A DNA stretch of 64,000 nucleotides from Aphrocallistes beatrix (Eukaryota > Porifera > Hexactinellida > Sceptrulophora > Aphrocallistidae), in contig OY725490.1 in assembly GCA_963281255.1 (NCBI GenBank), positions 4,526,001 through 4,590,000 on the forward strand, given 5' to 3'. Shown here piece by piece: positions 33,880 to 45,176 of the stretch. Both the position numbers and the translations under genes were made by a program. How positions within the stretch are numbered: the stretch's first letter is position 1; each line of letters opens with the position of its first letter. The notes beneath the pieces are model-generated. The model was not told the DNA's origin. It did not search any database and saw nothing but the letters and a program-made list of their open reading frames with translations.

Positions 33880-34460
33880 ATCAGTACACTCAAAAGCCTA
33901 ATCCTCCCATTCTTTCATCCTCAATTTTTAGAATAACCAACTGAACCTCATCCAAATGCTCCAGGTGCGTATCGAAACTGGGCGAGTGGACACATGTGTC
34001 ATCAACAAATGCCTGTACATTCGGACACCCTCGTAGAGCCTGGTCTACCGCTCGCTGATAGGTAGCCTGTGAGTTTGACAATCCAAAAGGCATGCGGTTG
34101 AATTCAAACTGGCCGCACGTTGAAACAAACGTAGTGAACTCCCTATGCTTTTCCTTCACAGGCACGCTCCAGTATGCGGATGCCCCATCCAGTGTAGAGA
34201 ATACAGTTGCCCCTCCCATACGATCGAAAACATCTCGGGGATCCGGCATCGGATAGGCATCTCACTTCGTCACATCGTTGAGATCCCGGCAATCTACGGC
34301 AAATCGATGGGTCCCCACCTTTTTCTTCACTAAGATCACTCGACTCGCCCAAGAGGAAGAAGAGGGACGTATGATCCCATTCTCGAGCATTTCATCTATC
34401 TGCTTGGATACCTCCGCCTCAATTTCCGGAGAAACATGCAACAGCCGGCTTCTGGTCGGC
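33880..34460 (-). pseudogene. Second Ty3/gypsy element: reverse transcriptase
   Basis: The minus-strand frame 34249-33890 encodes MPDPRDVFDRMGGATVFSTL, DGASAYWSVPVKEKHREFTT (palm motif A region), RMPFGLSNSQATYQRAVDQA (motif B) and VQAFVDDTCVHS, where FVDD takes the place of the usual YxDD. Upstream in other frames, 34460-34250 gives traces of the LP..REI..ML..GII..SSS region. It stops at about 33880 without RNase H or integrase. It differs clearly in sequence from the gypsy at 11.6-12.9 kb, so it is a separate family. Confidence 0.85.
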
Positions 34461-34463
34461 CGC

Positions 34464-34897
34464 TCATCCAGAAAAGTGATAACGTGTTCTGCGGTTCCAA
34501 TTTCGCGCGGGCTCTTCGGGTTTTCCGCGAAAACGTCTTTCCATCTCGACTGTCTCTTCTCGCGGTGATAGTTTCGGGTTTATATCGAACCTGGCCTCCA
34601 AGCTATCTCCCTCCTTTCCCATCTCAGTCTGCATAATTTCTGCTCTAGTCGCCGCGTATCCCCCGCGTGCCTCAGCTAAAGAGGTTTTCCAACAACCACC
34701 TAGCCTAACTCTCATGTTTTCCCAATCGAAAGTAGTATTCTTGAAGCGCGCGAGGAACCTTCGCCCCAATATAACCACCCTATTGTTAGTATCGAGTACT
34801 TCGATTTCGTGTTCTAGTGGTCGACCATCCCCCACATCTATCGCCACGCAGGCCGTACCACAGACCGCAAGCGCTGTCCGCCCTAGTCCATACACCA
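34464..34897 (-). pseudogene. Second Ty3/gypsy element: protease C-terminal part
   Basis: Open on the minus strand from about 34897: VYGLGRTALAVCGTACVAID, then LDTNNRVVILGRRFLARFKN and TTFDWENMRVRLGG, the C-terminal half of a gypsy retropepsin (ILG..FL..F.TTFDW pattern). The catalytic DTG half is missing because a family A fragment starts at 34898. The linker to the reverse transcriptase (MERRFRGKPEEPARNWNRRT) follows in the same frame to 34464. Confidence 0.75.
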
Positions 34898-34975
34898 TAC
34901 ACTTGGCGGACACAAAGTTTCCGCCAGCCGCGCAGCGCAAGCAAGCGAAGCGCGCTATTATATATATATATCTGT
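34898..34975 (+). repeat. Family A GC-rich end, fragment A8
   Basis: GGCGGACACAAAGTTTCCGC, CAGCCGCGCAGCGCAAGCAA and GCGCGCTATTA, then a (TA)n tract. It replaces the protease catalytic half of the gypsy element. Confidence 0.7.
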
Positions 34976-35457
34976 AGCGATTTGATGAAAGAAACTGCCG
35001 GGCGCAGAAAGCTGATTTTTGGCATGTGGGACTCTTTTGGCTTTGGCTCCAGTAGTTTTGAGTTGAGAGCAAAATGTCGACTCATCATTGAATTATGACG
35101 TCATTGTCACATTTTTAATAGTTAAGCAATACAGTTATTCTAGCATAACTCAGCTATTATACGAGATAGAAGGCTGAATTTTTAATAGAATATGTATATT
35201 AATAGATCTCACATATGAGACAACTATCATCAAAAAATGATGACTCATCACTCTGTTATAACGTTATCATTACTCATCAAAAATTTTAAAATTGACAAAT
35301 TTGGTGATTTTTCCAGTGATATCGATTTTTAAAGTAATATCGACATATTCAGAGATTATCTCTCCCTTATAATTGACCAATGTCAATCCCAAGCGACCGA
35401 AGGGAGCCTCCTGCGGACACGAATTGTCTGCCAGCCGCGCAGCAAGCGAAGCGCGCT
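34976..35457 (+). repeat. Family A repeat, copy A9
   Basis: GTAGCGATTTGATGAAAGAA through to GCAAGCGAAGCGCGCTTATC. Full body with moderate divergence. Confidence 0.75.
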
Positions 35458-35458
35458 T

Positions 35459-35990
35459 ATCCTTACTATTATAACTCGATTATTATATATATATATATAT
35501 CTGTAACGAATTGATTGAAGAAACTGCCAATCCCAGAAGGCTGATTTTTGGCATGTGGGAGTATTTTCCCTATGGCTCTAGTAAGTTCTGCGCTCAGAGC
35601 AAAATTTCTACTCATCATGGAATTATGACGTCATTGTCACATTTTTAAAAGTTAAGCAATACAGTTATTCGAGCATAACTCAGCCATTATAGGAGATAGA
35701 AGGCTGAAAACTATTATCAAAAAATGTGACTCATCACTTTGTTATGACGTCATCATGACTCATCAAAATTTTAAATATTGATAAATTTGGTTCTTTTTCT
35801 TGCGATATAGATTATAACAGTAGGACAGACGTATTTAGAGATGTTATCTCCCTTATAAATAACCAATCTGACCCCAGGCGACCGAAGGGTGCTTCCGGCG
35901 GACACAAAGTGTCCGCCAGCCGTGCAGCGCAAGCAAGCGAAGCGCGCTTGTATATTAATAAATATCAATTGAGTTTTAATAGTAAGAATG
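35459..35990 (+). mobile_element. Family A, full copy A10 with outer inverted repeats
   Basis: Left TCCTTACTATTATAACTCGA, right ATTGAGTTTTAATAGTAAGA. The body starts at about 35505 (GTAACGAATTGATTGAAGAA). It has an internal deletion in the GAAATTTT region near 35710. It is a tail-to-head neighbour of A9. Confidence 0.8.
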
Positions 35991-36113
35991 ATTAAGTCCC
36001 AATTAGTTTGTGATAGAACGCTGAAAGTTTCAATAGTTATTCATTCTTATTATGCAAGAAACGTGGATCCACTCGATCTTCGGTATCTTTCTTACTTGGT
36101 TATTTTTAATTAA

Positions 36114-37206
36114 TTAACTCATAGCCTACTGTATATAATGCCTCACAGTAACTTGCGGATTTGTGACTAGGGATGCGGAGGAAGACCGTTGAACTAATAC
36201 ATGAGCTGCCTTAAATCATTTACAAAGCACAATAGAGCTTAGGAATGTATTAACAGCATATATAAATATGGTGTCAAAGTACCCATATCCGTTGTTAAAA
36301 ATTTGATTAGTCACCATATGGTTGCGCAATAGGTTATATTTGTGACAAATTTGGTGATTTTCAGAGGCCGTTTAGGGGCATTTCTAAGTGTTTTTATTGT
36401 AAAATTTTTCGCATAGAAGTGAGATGTAAATGGGTTAATACGAAAAATTTGTTATTTTTTCTTGGAATGTTGGTACATTCCAGTGTTGCTATGGAAACGT
36501 GTTTTGGTCAGTTGGCGTTATATCTTGAAAACTGCAATGGCTACACATTCAAATGTAATTCCATTTGATAGCGAATATACTACTTCCTATTAAGTGATAA
36601 TATAATTTCGACCTCTAAATTCAATAGTTTATGAGATATTCGACAATGTACCATATTGGTCACATTTGATAATTTGTCGAATATCTCATAAACTATTGAA
36701 TTTAGAGGTCGAAATTATATTATCACTTAATAGGAAGTAGTATATTCGCTATCAAATGGAATTACATTTGAATGTGTAGCCATTGCAGTTTTCAAGATAT
36801 AACGCCAACTGACCAAAACACGTTTCCATAGCAACACTGGAATGTACCAACATTCCAAGAAAAAATAACAAATTTTTCGTATTAACCCATTTACATCTCA
36901 CTTCTATGCGAAAAATTTTACAATATAAACACTTAGAAATGCCCCTAAACGGCCTCTGAAAATCACCAAATTTGTCACAAATATAACCTATTGCGCAACC
37001 ATATGGTGACTAATCAAATTTTTAACAACGGATATGAGTACTTTGACACCATATTTATATATGCTGTTAATACATTCCTAAGCTCTATTGTGCTTTGTAA
37101 ATGATTTAAGGCAGCTCATGTATTAGTTCAACGGTCTTCCTCCGCATCCCTAGTCACAAATCCGCAAGTTACTGTGAGGCCTTATATACAGTAGGCTATG
37201 ATTAAC
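36114..37206. mobile_element. Family B palindrome, 1083 bp, near-perfect foldback
   Basis: The element runs 36119-37201. Left end TCATAGCCTACTGTATATAA is mirrored by right end TTATATACAGTAGGCTATGA. Arms of about 530 bp are nearly identical over their whole length (for example CCAGTGTTGCTATGGAAACG against CGTTTCCATAGCAACACTGG) and meet at a short loop near 36655-36670. The pentamer TTAAC flanks both sides. The very low arm divergence suggests a young copy or gene conversion between arms. Non-coding. Confidence 0.85.
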
Positions 37207-37776
37207 CTTAAATTGTGCTAGATTTTTGCTAACTCATTTCCGGTTAAGTCATTTTGGGCGGAGAAACCTTAGAATTGTGGGCTATTTGCTATAAATAGAA
37301 ATGGCCCAGGTAATTTAAGAGTTATTTAATTTTATATAAAAACGGACAATTTCTTGTTTCTTTGGTATTTTTTTCAGATCCCTATAAATTCCACATTGTT
37401 TTGTCCATTTAACCTTCTTTTTGTCCAATGTGGTTGCAAAAGTGGTAAACTATCCTTTATTCTATTTTGGAATCGTTCTTCCTACAAAATGTTTCAAACT
37501 CCATACAGAGTGGAAGGAGCGTTCTAATTCCTCCTTAAGAAATTTTAAAATGATTATTTACATATTCCATGTTTGTATTGATTTTATATTCAAATTTCAA
37601 TTAATTATAAAATCTAATTCTTAACTGTAGAATGCCCAGTATTTATATTGCTTCTCATTTTTATGGCTTCAGTGCCATAAAAAATAGCTGGGAGACATCC
37701 GTGATATCAGGGACACTGTGTCTCCACTGGGTATTCTACGGTTAAATAAGCAGATTGCATCGATTTTATTGCATAC
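37207..37776. other. No gene recognised; dispersed repeat at the start
   Basis: Bases up to 37290 match 14288-14372. The rest is AT-rich with a 67-codon frame (37421-37624) lacking any motif I recognise. Confidence 0.4.
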
Positions 37777-38275
37777 AAGCGCGCTTCGCTTGCTTGCGCT
37801 GCGCGGCTGGAGGTGACATTGATTAATTATAAGGGAGATATCATCTCTAAATATGTCCATCTTAGATTTTAAATCGATATCACTCAAAAAACACCAAATT
37901 TGTAAATTTTGATGCGTAATGATGACGTCATAACAAAGTAATGAGTCATCATCTTTTGATGATAGTTGCATCATATGTGACGCATGTTAGTATACATATT
38001 CTATAAAAATTTCAACCATCTATCTCCTATAATGGCTGAGTTATGCTCGAATAACTGTGTTGCTCAATTTTTAAAAATGTGACAATGACGTCATAATTCC
38101 ATGATGAGTCTACATTTTCGTCTGAGCTCAGAACATAGTGGAGCCATAGCCAAAAGACTCCCACATGCCAAAAATCTGCTTTCTGCGCTTGGCGGTTTCT
38201 TCAATCAATTCGTCACAGATATATCTATATAGATATATAAACAAGCAATAAACGAGTTTTAATAGTAAGGATATT
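37777..38275 (-). repeat. Family A repeat, copy A11 (reverse), with one outer end
   Basis: CAAGCGCGCTTCGCTTGCTT at the left, body reversed to CTTCAATCAATTCGTCACAG, then a TA-type tract and CGAGTTTTAATAGTAAGGAT. Part of the GGCGGACAC region is deleted. Confidence 0.75.
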
Positions 38276-38880
38276 GGTATTTGAAATATTGAATTATGTT
38301 TAAAAAATTTACACTTCGAAACATCATGTCCTAATATTACTTTATAATCTTTTCCTCATGTTTGATATATTGAAACCTTCTTACACCCTTTCCGTCGAAC
38401 TTTTCGTTTCTCACCTTCATGTTCATCAACACAACGAAAATGATCAGTGGAGAGAAAATGAGTAAGTTCATTATGTTTTAACCCCTCCATTATATCAGAA
38501 CGATGTACGACTATCTATATGCAGATGCAAATCGATATCACTGTGAATGTGAGGTGTCAATTTTAGAACCTGTAGATATAGTTTAATGATTTATTGTAAA
38601 TTCTTAAAATATATTCGTATATGTATGCAATATTCGTTTTATTTTAACTGAGATTTAATGAACATTCGGTAGTGAATTTAAGCAAAGTAATTCAGAAAAC
38701 TTGTTGAATGGTATCATTTTAAATCTACTTCCCACTAAGGGGTCAAATAATGTATATTCGTCAAGTTATTCAATTTTCACGATTGTTCTTCAAAATTATA
38801 GCAGGGATTAACTGTTGATAACCAAAGTTTATGGTGTAGATGTGTTTACGGGGTGTCATTTTTTTCAGCTACAGATCTAA
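38276..38880. other. No recognisable gene or repeat
   Basis: AT-rich and without coding frames of note. Confidence 0.4.
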
Positions 38881-39754
38881 CATCAACTTTGGGTTTTTGG
38901 AATGGGATGCGGAGGAAGATTGTTTAAACTAAGACATGAATTACCTGTAATAATTCCACGCAGATTCCTGCTATAAATGTATTACCAGTACATATAACCA
39001 TGTAGTATAATAGTACCATATCCGTTTTAAAATTTTATTGGTTATCATATAATTCCGCAATAGGTTATATTTATGACAAATTTTGTGTTTTTCATAGCCG
39101 ATTTACGGGCACTTCATAGTGTTTTTAATATAAAGTGTATCACATAGAACTGAGCTTTGCGAATGGATTGGTGCGAATTTCTTTGGTGCGAATTTTTTTG
39201 GTACGAATTTCTTGGATTTTCTTTAGGACAGATTACGGAATTGTTTAGGACAATTTCCGGATGTAGAATTAAGTACCAATTCCAATATTGAGTTAGGATG
39301 ATTTCAGGTTTCCCATGGGGATATTCCTTGAAGACGATCCAATTATGAAAGTATTAAATATCTGAACTCAAATTATAAATATGCATCTTTGTTTTACCAG
39401 AATTGGATGCTTTCTATGAATTAATTCCTTCCAAACTGAACTATTTTCACCTGTAGCCATTGGCGGCGCTAGCTGGCTAGAACAGGGTGAACATCCGTGA
39501 AGCATCGAATCTGACTGGGTGGGCGACTGAAAAATCATCAAAGCACAAATTTAGGCATACTTCCTAGATCCCAACACTATTTTGTTTACCCATGACTATT
39601 TACCTCCTTAAGCTTTATAAATCAATACAGTAGTGTGATAATTATTATTTCTATAACTCTGTAGTTTGCTGTACAATGAATTTAATAAGTTTTAATTAAT
39701 TGTATAGTATAATCATGTTATTGTTGCTGTTTTGCACAAAAAATTATAATTCGA

Positions 39755-40110
39755 ATGATACTAGAATGTTTCGATCTAAACGTTCAAAGGAAAACGAAGA
39801 GAATACGAATTCGGTATGCTCGACTAGTAGAGGATCTCCGTAAAATCAGATGTTTTGTACTCTGCACCTCTGGGTCTAAGCCTCTAGCAGGGCCTTCTGA
39901 CTTCAATCAAAACGAGAATGCAGGGCCCACACAGCTCAAACTAATTAACTATTCCAAAAATGCAAAGGGCCGTTCGTTTGTGTTCAAATGATTTTTGGAA
40001 CTTTAGTGGGCAGAATATCCACAAAAGGAAAATGCCGTTTACTTTTTTCCTTGTCGTTTTTTCTCCGGCTGCTCTGACATTAGAACTCTAGATATAGCTT
40101 TACAGATAGT
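39755..40110 (+). pseudogene. Possible TTF-type zinc-finger region of a hAT-like transposase
   Basis: The open frame 39755-39991 encodes RIRIRYARLVEDLRK, SDFNQNENAGPTQLKLINYS and NAKGRSFVFK, then a stop. The same frame reads on with FLEL, a second stop, and WAEYPQKENAVYFFPCRFFS. The pattern 'RSF..W...W.EYS..KDA.FCFPCR.F' is the hallmark of the TTF-type zinc finger at the N-terminus of many hAT-like transposases; both stops stand where tryptophan would be expected. If right, this is an inactivated transposase N-terminus enclosed by family B arms. The match is partial and from memory. Confidence 0.4.
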
Positions 40111-40199
40111 GTGCTCACTGAGAGAAGAGATGGATCCTCAAACTTTTCCAAACGAAGATGAGCAATAAAATCAGATATGGGCTAAGACAAATTCAGAAC

Positions 40200-40492
40200 T
40201 ACTTCACTAATGTGGACTACAAGCGTCACCTGCTCGTCGTATCAGAAGGGCTAGAGCAGACCGAGTAGAGTATCGTAACAATATCCAAGGATCTGATCGG
40301 TTACTTCTGTTGTTTTATTCCCTATATGCGCTGCTGTCCATAAAGAAAGAACTAACCCGGCGTTTCCTCGAACAAGAGCACAATGACATCTACCATGGAA
40401 TATCTGGATCTGAGAAGTTTCTTAAAGCAGCTATCATCGGATCCTTCGCTAAACGTTTCGGATTGCTTACTGTTGTGCGTAACCTTTTTTGA
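40200..40492 (+). pseudogene. Unidentified coding remnant between family B arms
   Basis: A frame entering from about 40240 reads RARADRVEYRNN, then LFYSLYALLSIKKELTRRFL and KAAIIGSFAKRFGLLTVVRN to a stop at 40492. Composition is protein-like (charged and hydrophobic residues alternate), but I do not recognise a family. It lies on the same strand as the zinc-finger remnant and ends where the right family B arm starts. Confidence 0.3.
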
Positions 40493-40773
40493 AGGGAAGC
40501 CGAAGATCTTCCTTCTAATTTGAAACACGTTTCCATGGCAACACTGGAATGTAGCAACATTCCATGAAAAAAATCCAAATTTTTCTTATTTAACCCATTC
40601 GCATCTCAGTTCTATGCGGAAAATTTTATAATACAAACACTGAAGTGCCCTTAAACGACCTCTGAAAATCACCAAATTTGTCACAAATATAGCCTATTGC
40701 GCAACCATATGGTTGCTAATCTGAATTTTAACAACGGATATGAGTACTTTGACACCATATATATATATATATG

Positions 40774-41394
40774 TTGCAGTGTAAATGCGAAACTGGTGGA
40801 TTCGCGAATACACTGAATATAGTTGGTGGATTCGCGAATACACTGAATATAGTTGGTGGATTCGCGAATACACTGAATAGTTGGTGGATTCGCGAATACA
40901 CCGGTGCAAATGCGAAACCTTTTTATCTTAAATCTTATGGTTGATTTATATTTCTCTTAGGAACAACTAGATTACAACAAAACTTTTAATCAAGATCAAT
41001 GAATGTAAAACCTTATTCTAAATCGTTTTCATGTAATCTTCAAGCATGATAAATTATTCTTACATTACATACATCACTCCTCATGCTATGTTATATTATT
41101 TGCTTTTTGGTATGTTTTAAGTATTAGAAACTTTACTTTCTCACGCCAAAAATGTAGTTGTATAGTAGCTTTGAAAACATGTTGTTTACATCATCTTACT
41201 GTCAAATTTTTAGTTATGAAACAGCTGAGTATTACTAACAATAGTGTAAATACTACGTATTTCCTTTGAGTTATATAATTAACCAACCATAAGATTTAAG
41301 ATAAAAAGGTTTCGCATTTGCACCGGTGTTTTCGCGAGTTCACCAACTATTTAGTGTATTCGCGAATCCACCAGTTTCGCATTTACACTGCAAC
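40774..41394. mobile_element. Foldback element with 30-bp minisatellite
   Basis: Ends TGCAGTGTAAATGCGAAACT and AGTTTCGCATTTACACTGCA are perfect 20-bp inverted repeats, set in TA-rich sequence. Inside the left end are four tandem units of about 30 bp (TTGGTGGATTCGCGAATACA plus CTGAATATAG); the right end carries one or two reversed units. A second inverted pair, GGTGCAAATGCGAAACCTTT and its reverse, lies at 40909 and 41310. Non-coding. Confidence 0.75.
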
Positions 41395-42147
41395 ATATAT
41401 ATATGCTGTTAATACATTCTTAAGCTCTATTGTGCTTTATTAATGATTTAAGGCAGCTCATGTATTAGTTCAACCATCTACCGCATGCTCCAAAATCTGT
41501 AAGTTGCTGTGAGGCCTTATTTACAGTAGGCTATGGATAGACCTATTTAGTACTTAGGTCATTTCATAAGTACTGAGCCATTATCTGTATTCAGAAGTTA
41601 GTGAAAATGTCCTACTTTCGATGTGTCCATTGTATAGCTCAGGGGATCAGCTTTCGATTTACATACATAATTACTGTGATAGGACACTTTTTGTGGTTCC
41701 TACATCCGATTTAAGTACATCAGTTTAGGATACTGCTTTCGAACGTGTTTTTTTAGTTCCCTAAGGCTGTATTTCATTTCTGAGCGAATTTAGGTTAAAA
41801 CTGATTATTCCATTAAATTCTACGTATATAATAACAACATAAATATTTATTTATTTGTAGCATTATTGTTTAGGCTGAGGAATAAATTGTTTATGAAATG
41901 GTATACTACCACTTTTGTCCCATTTTAGGGGGATAAAATTGGGAAAAATCCACGTAAAGTTGCATAATTACTTTTTATCACAGGTTATTGTACTGAGCAC
42001 CTCCCGTTTACTTCATCACACATATGTTCTTAATTATTTGACCTTGTAATGATATTATTCCACGAATTCAAAAAAATATCACCAAATTCATTTTAAAGCC
42101 ATTTTCAATGGAGATATTCCAATTTTACAACAGTCACCTAAACCATG

Positions 42148-43269
42148 TACAGTCGAACCTCCCTTATCCGGGCACTACCGTCCGGAAGGTGCCCGTAACT
42201 CGGAATTTGTCCGGGTGTCAGAATTACTATTATCCACATGGCAATATTAAAATATTTCTTTTCCAAAATGTCCAACTCTTTCCTAATGAGCTAACTTGCA
42301 GTAGTTATGGTGTAGATTACTAAATTAAATACTCGTAACTGGATGTCTCTAAAGATGTCCGGATCACAGAGGTGCTCATAACTCAGAGAAGAAAGCAGAA
42401 TGGGTTTATAATAGTAAAATTAGAAATATCAATTATAGGTAGATTTAAACGCTTATCCCTGTATCTTGGAGATTGAGAACTAAGAGGTGCCCGTAACTCA
42501 GAAATGATATTGTTTAGAATGAATACGTAAATTGAATAATAAGAATAGTTCATTCTGGAAAATATTAATTCTTGGTTGTATGATAGAGAAGTATACGTAT
42601 ATGTATATACTATATCCTTACTATTAAAACTCGATTTATGTGTGTATATATGTATCTCTGTAACGAATTGATTGAAGAAACTGATAGGCGCAGAAAGCCG
42701 ATTTTTTGCATATGGGAGTCTTTTGGCTATGGCTCCACTAAATTCTGACATCAGACGAAAATGTCTACTCATCAGGGAATTATTACGTCATTGTCACCTT
42801 TTTTATAATTAGAATTTTCAGTTTTTTGACCATTGCTCAGCCATTTTAGGTGATAGAAGGTTGAAATTTTGATAGATTGTGTATATTAACATACCTCACA
42901 TATGATGCAACTATCATCAAAATGATGAATCATCATTTTATTGTGACGTCATCATTACGCATAAAATTTTTAAAATTGACTAATTTGGTGATTTTTCGTG
43001 CGATATCGAATATAATAGTAGGACAGACGTATTTAGAGATGTTATCTCCCTTATAATTAATCAATGTGACTCCAGGTGCCCGCAGGGCGCCTCTGGCAGA
43101 CACAAAGTCTCCTTCAGCCGTGCAGTGCAAGCAAGCGAAGCGCGCTTGTTTAAACTAAAGTTGAATCAAATATAACTTTTTGAACATTTGCCTTCATTCG
43201 AGAGCATGTCCGCTCGGTTGAGTGAGGCACCCGTAATTCGGAGGTCCGGATCTGAGATGGTCTACTGTA
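42148..43269. mobile_element. Pogo-like MITE, middle layer of the nest
   Basis: The element runs 42150-43267 between TA dinucleotides. Left end CAGTCGAACCTCCCTTATCC; right end finishes GGATCTGAGATGGTCTACTG. Inside are several GTGCCCGTAACTCGGA-type units. Family A copy A12 occupies 42615-43150, so the original was about 560 bp. Confidence 0.75.
42615..43150 (+). repeat. Family A repeat, copy A12, innermost layer
   Basis: Left CCTTACTATTAAAACTCGAT, then a TA-type tract, GTAACGAATTGATTGAAGAA, body, and GCAAGCGAAGCGCGCTTG at the end. The right outer repeat is absent. Confidence 0.75.
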
Positions 43270-43572
43270 TATAAATCGAATGTTCCAATCACCATAATTG
43301 TTCTATCACAACGATCCTATATGCAAATCGAAAGCTGATCCCCTGAGCTATATAATGGGCAAATCGAAAACAGTATATTTTCACTAACTTCTGAATACAG
43401 ATCACGGCTCAGTACTTATGAAATGACCTAAGTACTATTTCTGAATTAAGGCAAATGGTTTTCAAAGCTTTTGGCCAAGCAAGTTATCTACTATCAGCAA
43501 GTCGACGATGGCTAGTGATCAACTTGTTAGTTTTAAAAAAGTGCAAGTGGTGACTCCTACACGCTAGAACTT

Positions 43573-44878
43573 AGAAGAGGGTCACTACGAAAGTTTCTAC
43601 ACTAATATAGAAATAATTGATATATCACACTTCAAATTGTATGACTTTTCGAAGTATTATCCTTAACATTTTAGGCAACGTTTCATATCTTTATACTGTA
43701 TATTAAAGTATTATGACCATATTTTGTGAAGTGTATCCAAAAACACGCTTGATATGTCTGGCCGAACTATTCAGGAGTTTTAAAATTTTTTTCCTTCTTA
43801 ACTTTCCCTGGGCTGCAGGAAACAGAAAAATGCCGTATGGGCCAAAGTATGAAAAATAAATCGAATTGGAAAGCAGAGTGACTCCATTTCGGTCAAAAAG
43901 TCGATTCTCTTGACTGCGATATGTGCTGATTGCGTCATCATTACGCCAGAATTGCACCTTCAATCCTGTTCTTGGACGCCGTCTAGGAATGAACTACACT
44001 GGGTGTGCGAATATCGAAACACCAATTGGCAGTCACTGTCCTTTGTTCCTGAAGCTGAATAGAATCAATGGGACCCTACTTTGAAAATAAACTAGCCACC
44101 ATTTGTATATCGACGCTGAGACATCGCTTGAATTTTATGGGAGCAGCTTCACCAGGTGATACCCATATACTAGATCGCGTTTAGTATCAGCAGGATCATA
44201 GTGATAAATTTATGATTCATGACCAGTGTAGATGTTATAATCACGTTTCGAACATCCTTCCTCTTACTCCTTAAGCAGATATTCGCGAAAGTCCACCCAT
44301 TTCTCCTTTTGAGAAAATATTAATTGATGGAGGACTCAGCGACCTGCAAACTTACTCAAGCCTAAATACTCGTGTTAAATTTTATTCAATGCAGTCGATG
44401 AAATGCCAAGTTCCTGCTCTATCTCGGTGTAGATTAATCGTGGATCTGCACTGACTAATTTCCTCACTGCATAACCAACTCTTCGTGGACCACTGGTGAA
44501 GGCGTTCCAGGCCGCGGCTCGACTATAAGTGAGTCTCTGCCACATCTAAATTAAGCAAACCAACTAAAAACTGCTCATCTTGAGAGAGAAACATCCCCAA
44601 ATGTTATAAACAAAAGTTTATGAGATTCTCAGGCAGACCCCCCTCTTGTTGTCATAGAAAGTTATCACTCCAAAACCTCCTCTTTCAATATCCATGGCAA
44701 CATATGAAATATGTTGATACTATTAAGAATTGAGGTTGCACAAAATCCGTAAAACTATGGGTAGAGATTTGAAATTTGATTTGTAGTTTTATAATACTTA
44801 GCTATAAATAATTACCGACTATTGAAATGATATCTATTCGACAACAGCTAGTCCGGAAACTTTCGTAGCGACCCTCGT
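43573..44878 (-). pseudogene. Decayed mariner element with transposase remnant
   Basis: Inverted ends GAGGGTCACTACGAAAGTTT (43578) and AACTTTCGTAGCGACCCTC (to 44876) delimit about 1.3 kb. On the minus strand from about 44500 the broken frame reads SGPRRVGYAVRKLVSADPRL, IYTEIEQELGISSTALNKI, then KEKWVDFREYLL, TGHES-stop-IYHYDPADTKRD and ASIYKWWLVYF..GPIDSIQ-type pieces. This matches the HTH linker and the first catalytic block (TGDESW.Y.YDP.TK) of mariner transposases, with the first aspartate replaced by His. Many stops and shifts; dead. Confidence 0.7.
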
Positions 44879-45176
44879 AGAAATGTGTGCACTCTTCTTT
44901 CTAAAAAAGCGAGTGTGCCCCGGTTTTACATCAGGAAAATCTGGCAACCCTATTCGAATATTTAATGTTAATCCTTTCAATTGAATGATATTGTTGTATT
45001 ATTCCTTTTTTGGGAAAGTTTGCAGTTTAGTGTTAATTTTTTCTTGATGATTTTCCCCATTATAGGAGTTTACATAGACTCAAGCATATTGGTGTTCATT
45101 AATATACTACTTTTATACCCGATAGGTGCAGGTTCTATACTATGCTTAGTTTCACTAGAATCCTACATTGAAGATC
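44879..45176. other. Unassigned; includes a lone hAT-like end
   Basis: GAAAATCTGGCAACCCTA at about 44936-44954 matches the right end of the 701-bp MITE at 6945-7645. No partner left end was found nearby. The remainder has no motif. Confidence 0.4.

Larger units (their letters stand above)
38895..41535. mobile_element. Composite family B element with long interior
   Basis: A left arm (38895-39180: GGATGCGGAGGAAGAT, GGTTATATTTATGACAAATT) and a right arm (40495-40765 and 41396-41535: GTTTCCATGGCAACACTGGA .. TACAGTAGGCTATGG) correspond to the two arms of the 36119 palindrome. Instead of a short loop they enclose about 1.3 kb of non-palindromic sequence with coding traces (39755-40490). A further foldback (40774-41394) is inserted in the right arm. 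This could be closer to the autonomous ancestor of family B than the palindromic copies. Confidence 0.6.
41551..43434. mobile_element. Mariner-type MITE, outer layer of a three-level nest
   Basis: Ends TACTTAGGTCATTTCATAAG and CTTATGAAATGACCTAAGTA are perfect inverted repeats. The following arms (about 160 bp) also mirror: GCTCAGGGGATCAGCTTTCG at 41637 returns reversed near 43340. It contains the pogo-like MITE 42150-43267, which in turn contains family A copy A12. Without the inner layers it is about 760 bp. Non-coding. Confidence 0.8.

Noticed and set aside
34464..34897. The longer minus-strand frame (34464-35072) as one protein.
   Set aside because: Its first 60 or so codons translate a family A fragment and the next family A copy; only the part below 34897 is gypsy protease.
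42383..42772. A 129-codon minus-strand frame.
   Set aside because: It spans a pogo-like MITE and a family A copy and translates repeat sequence.
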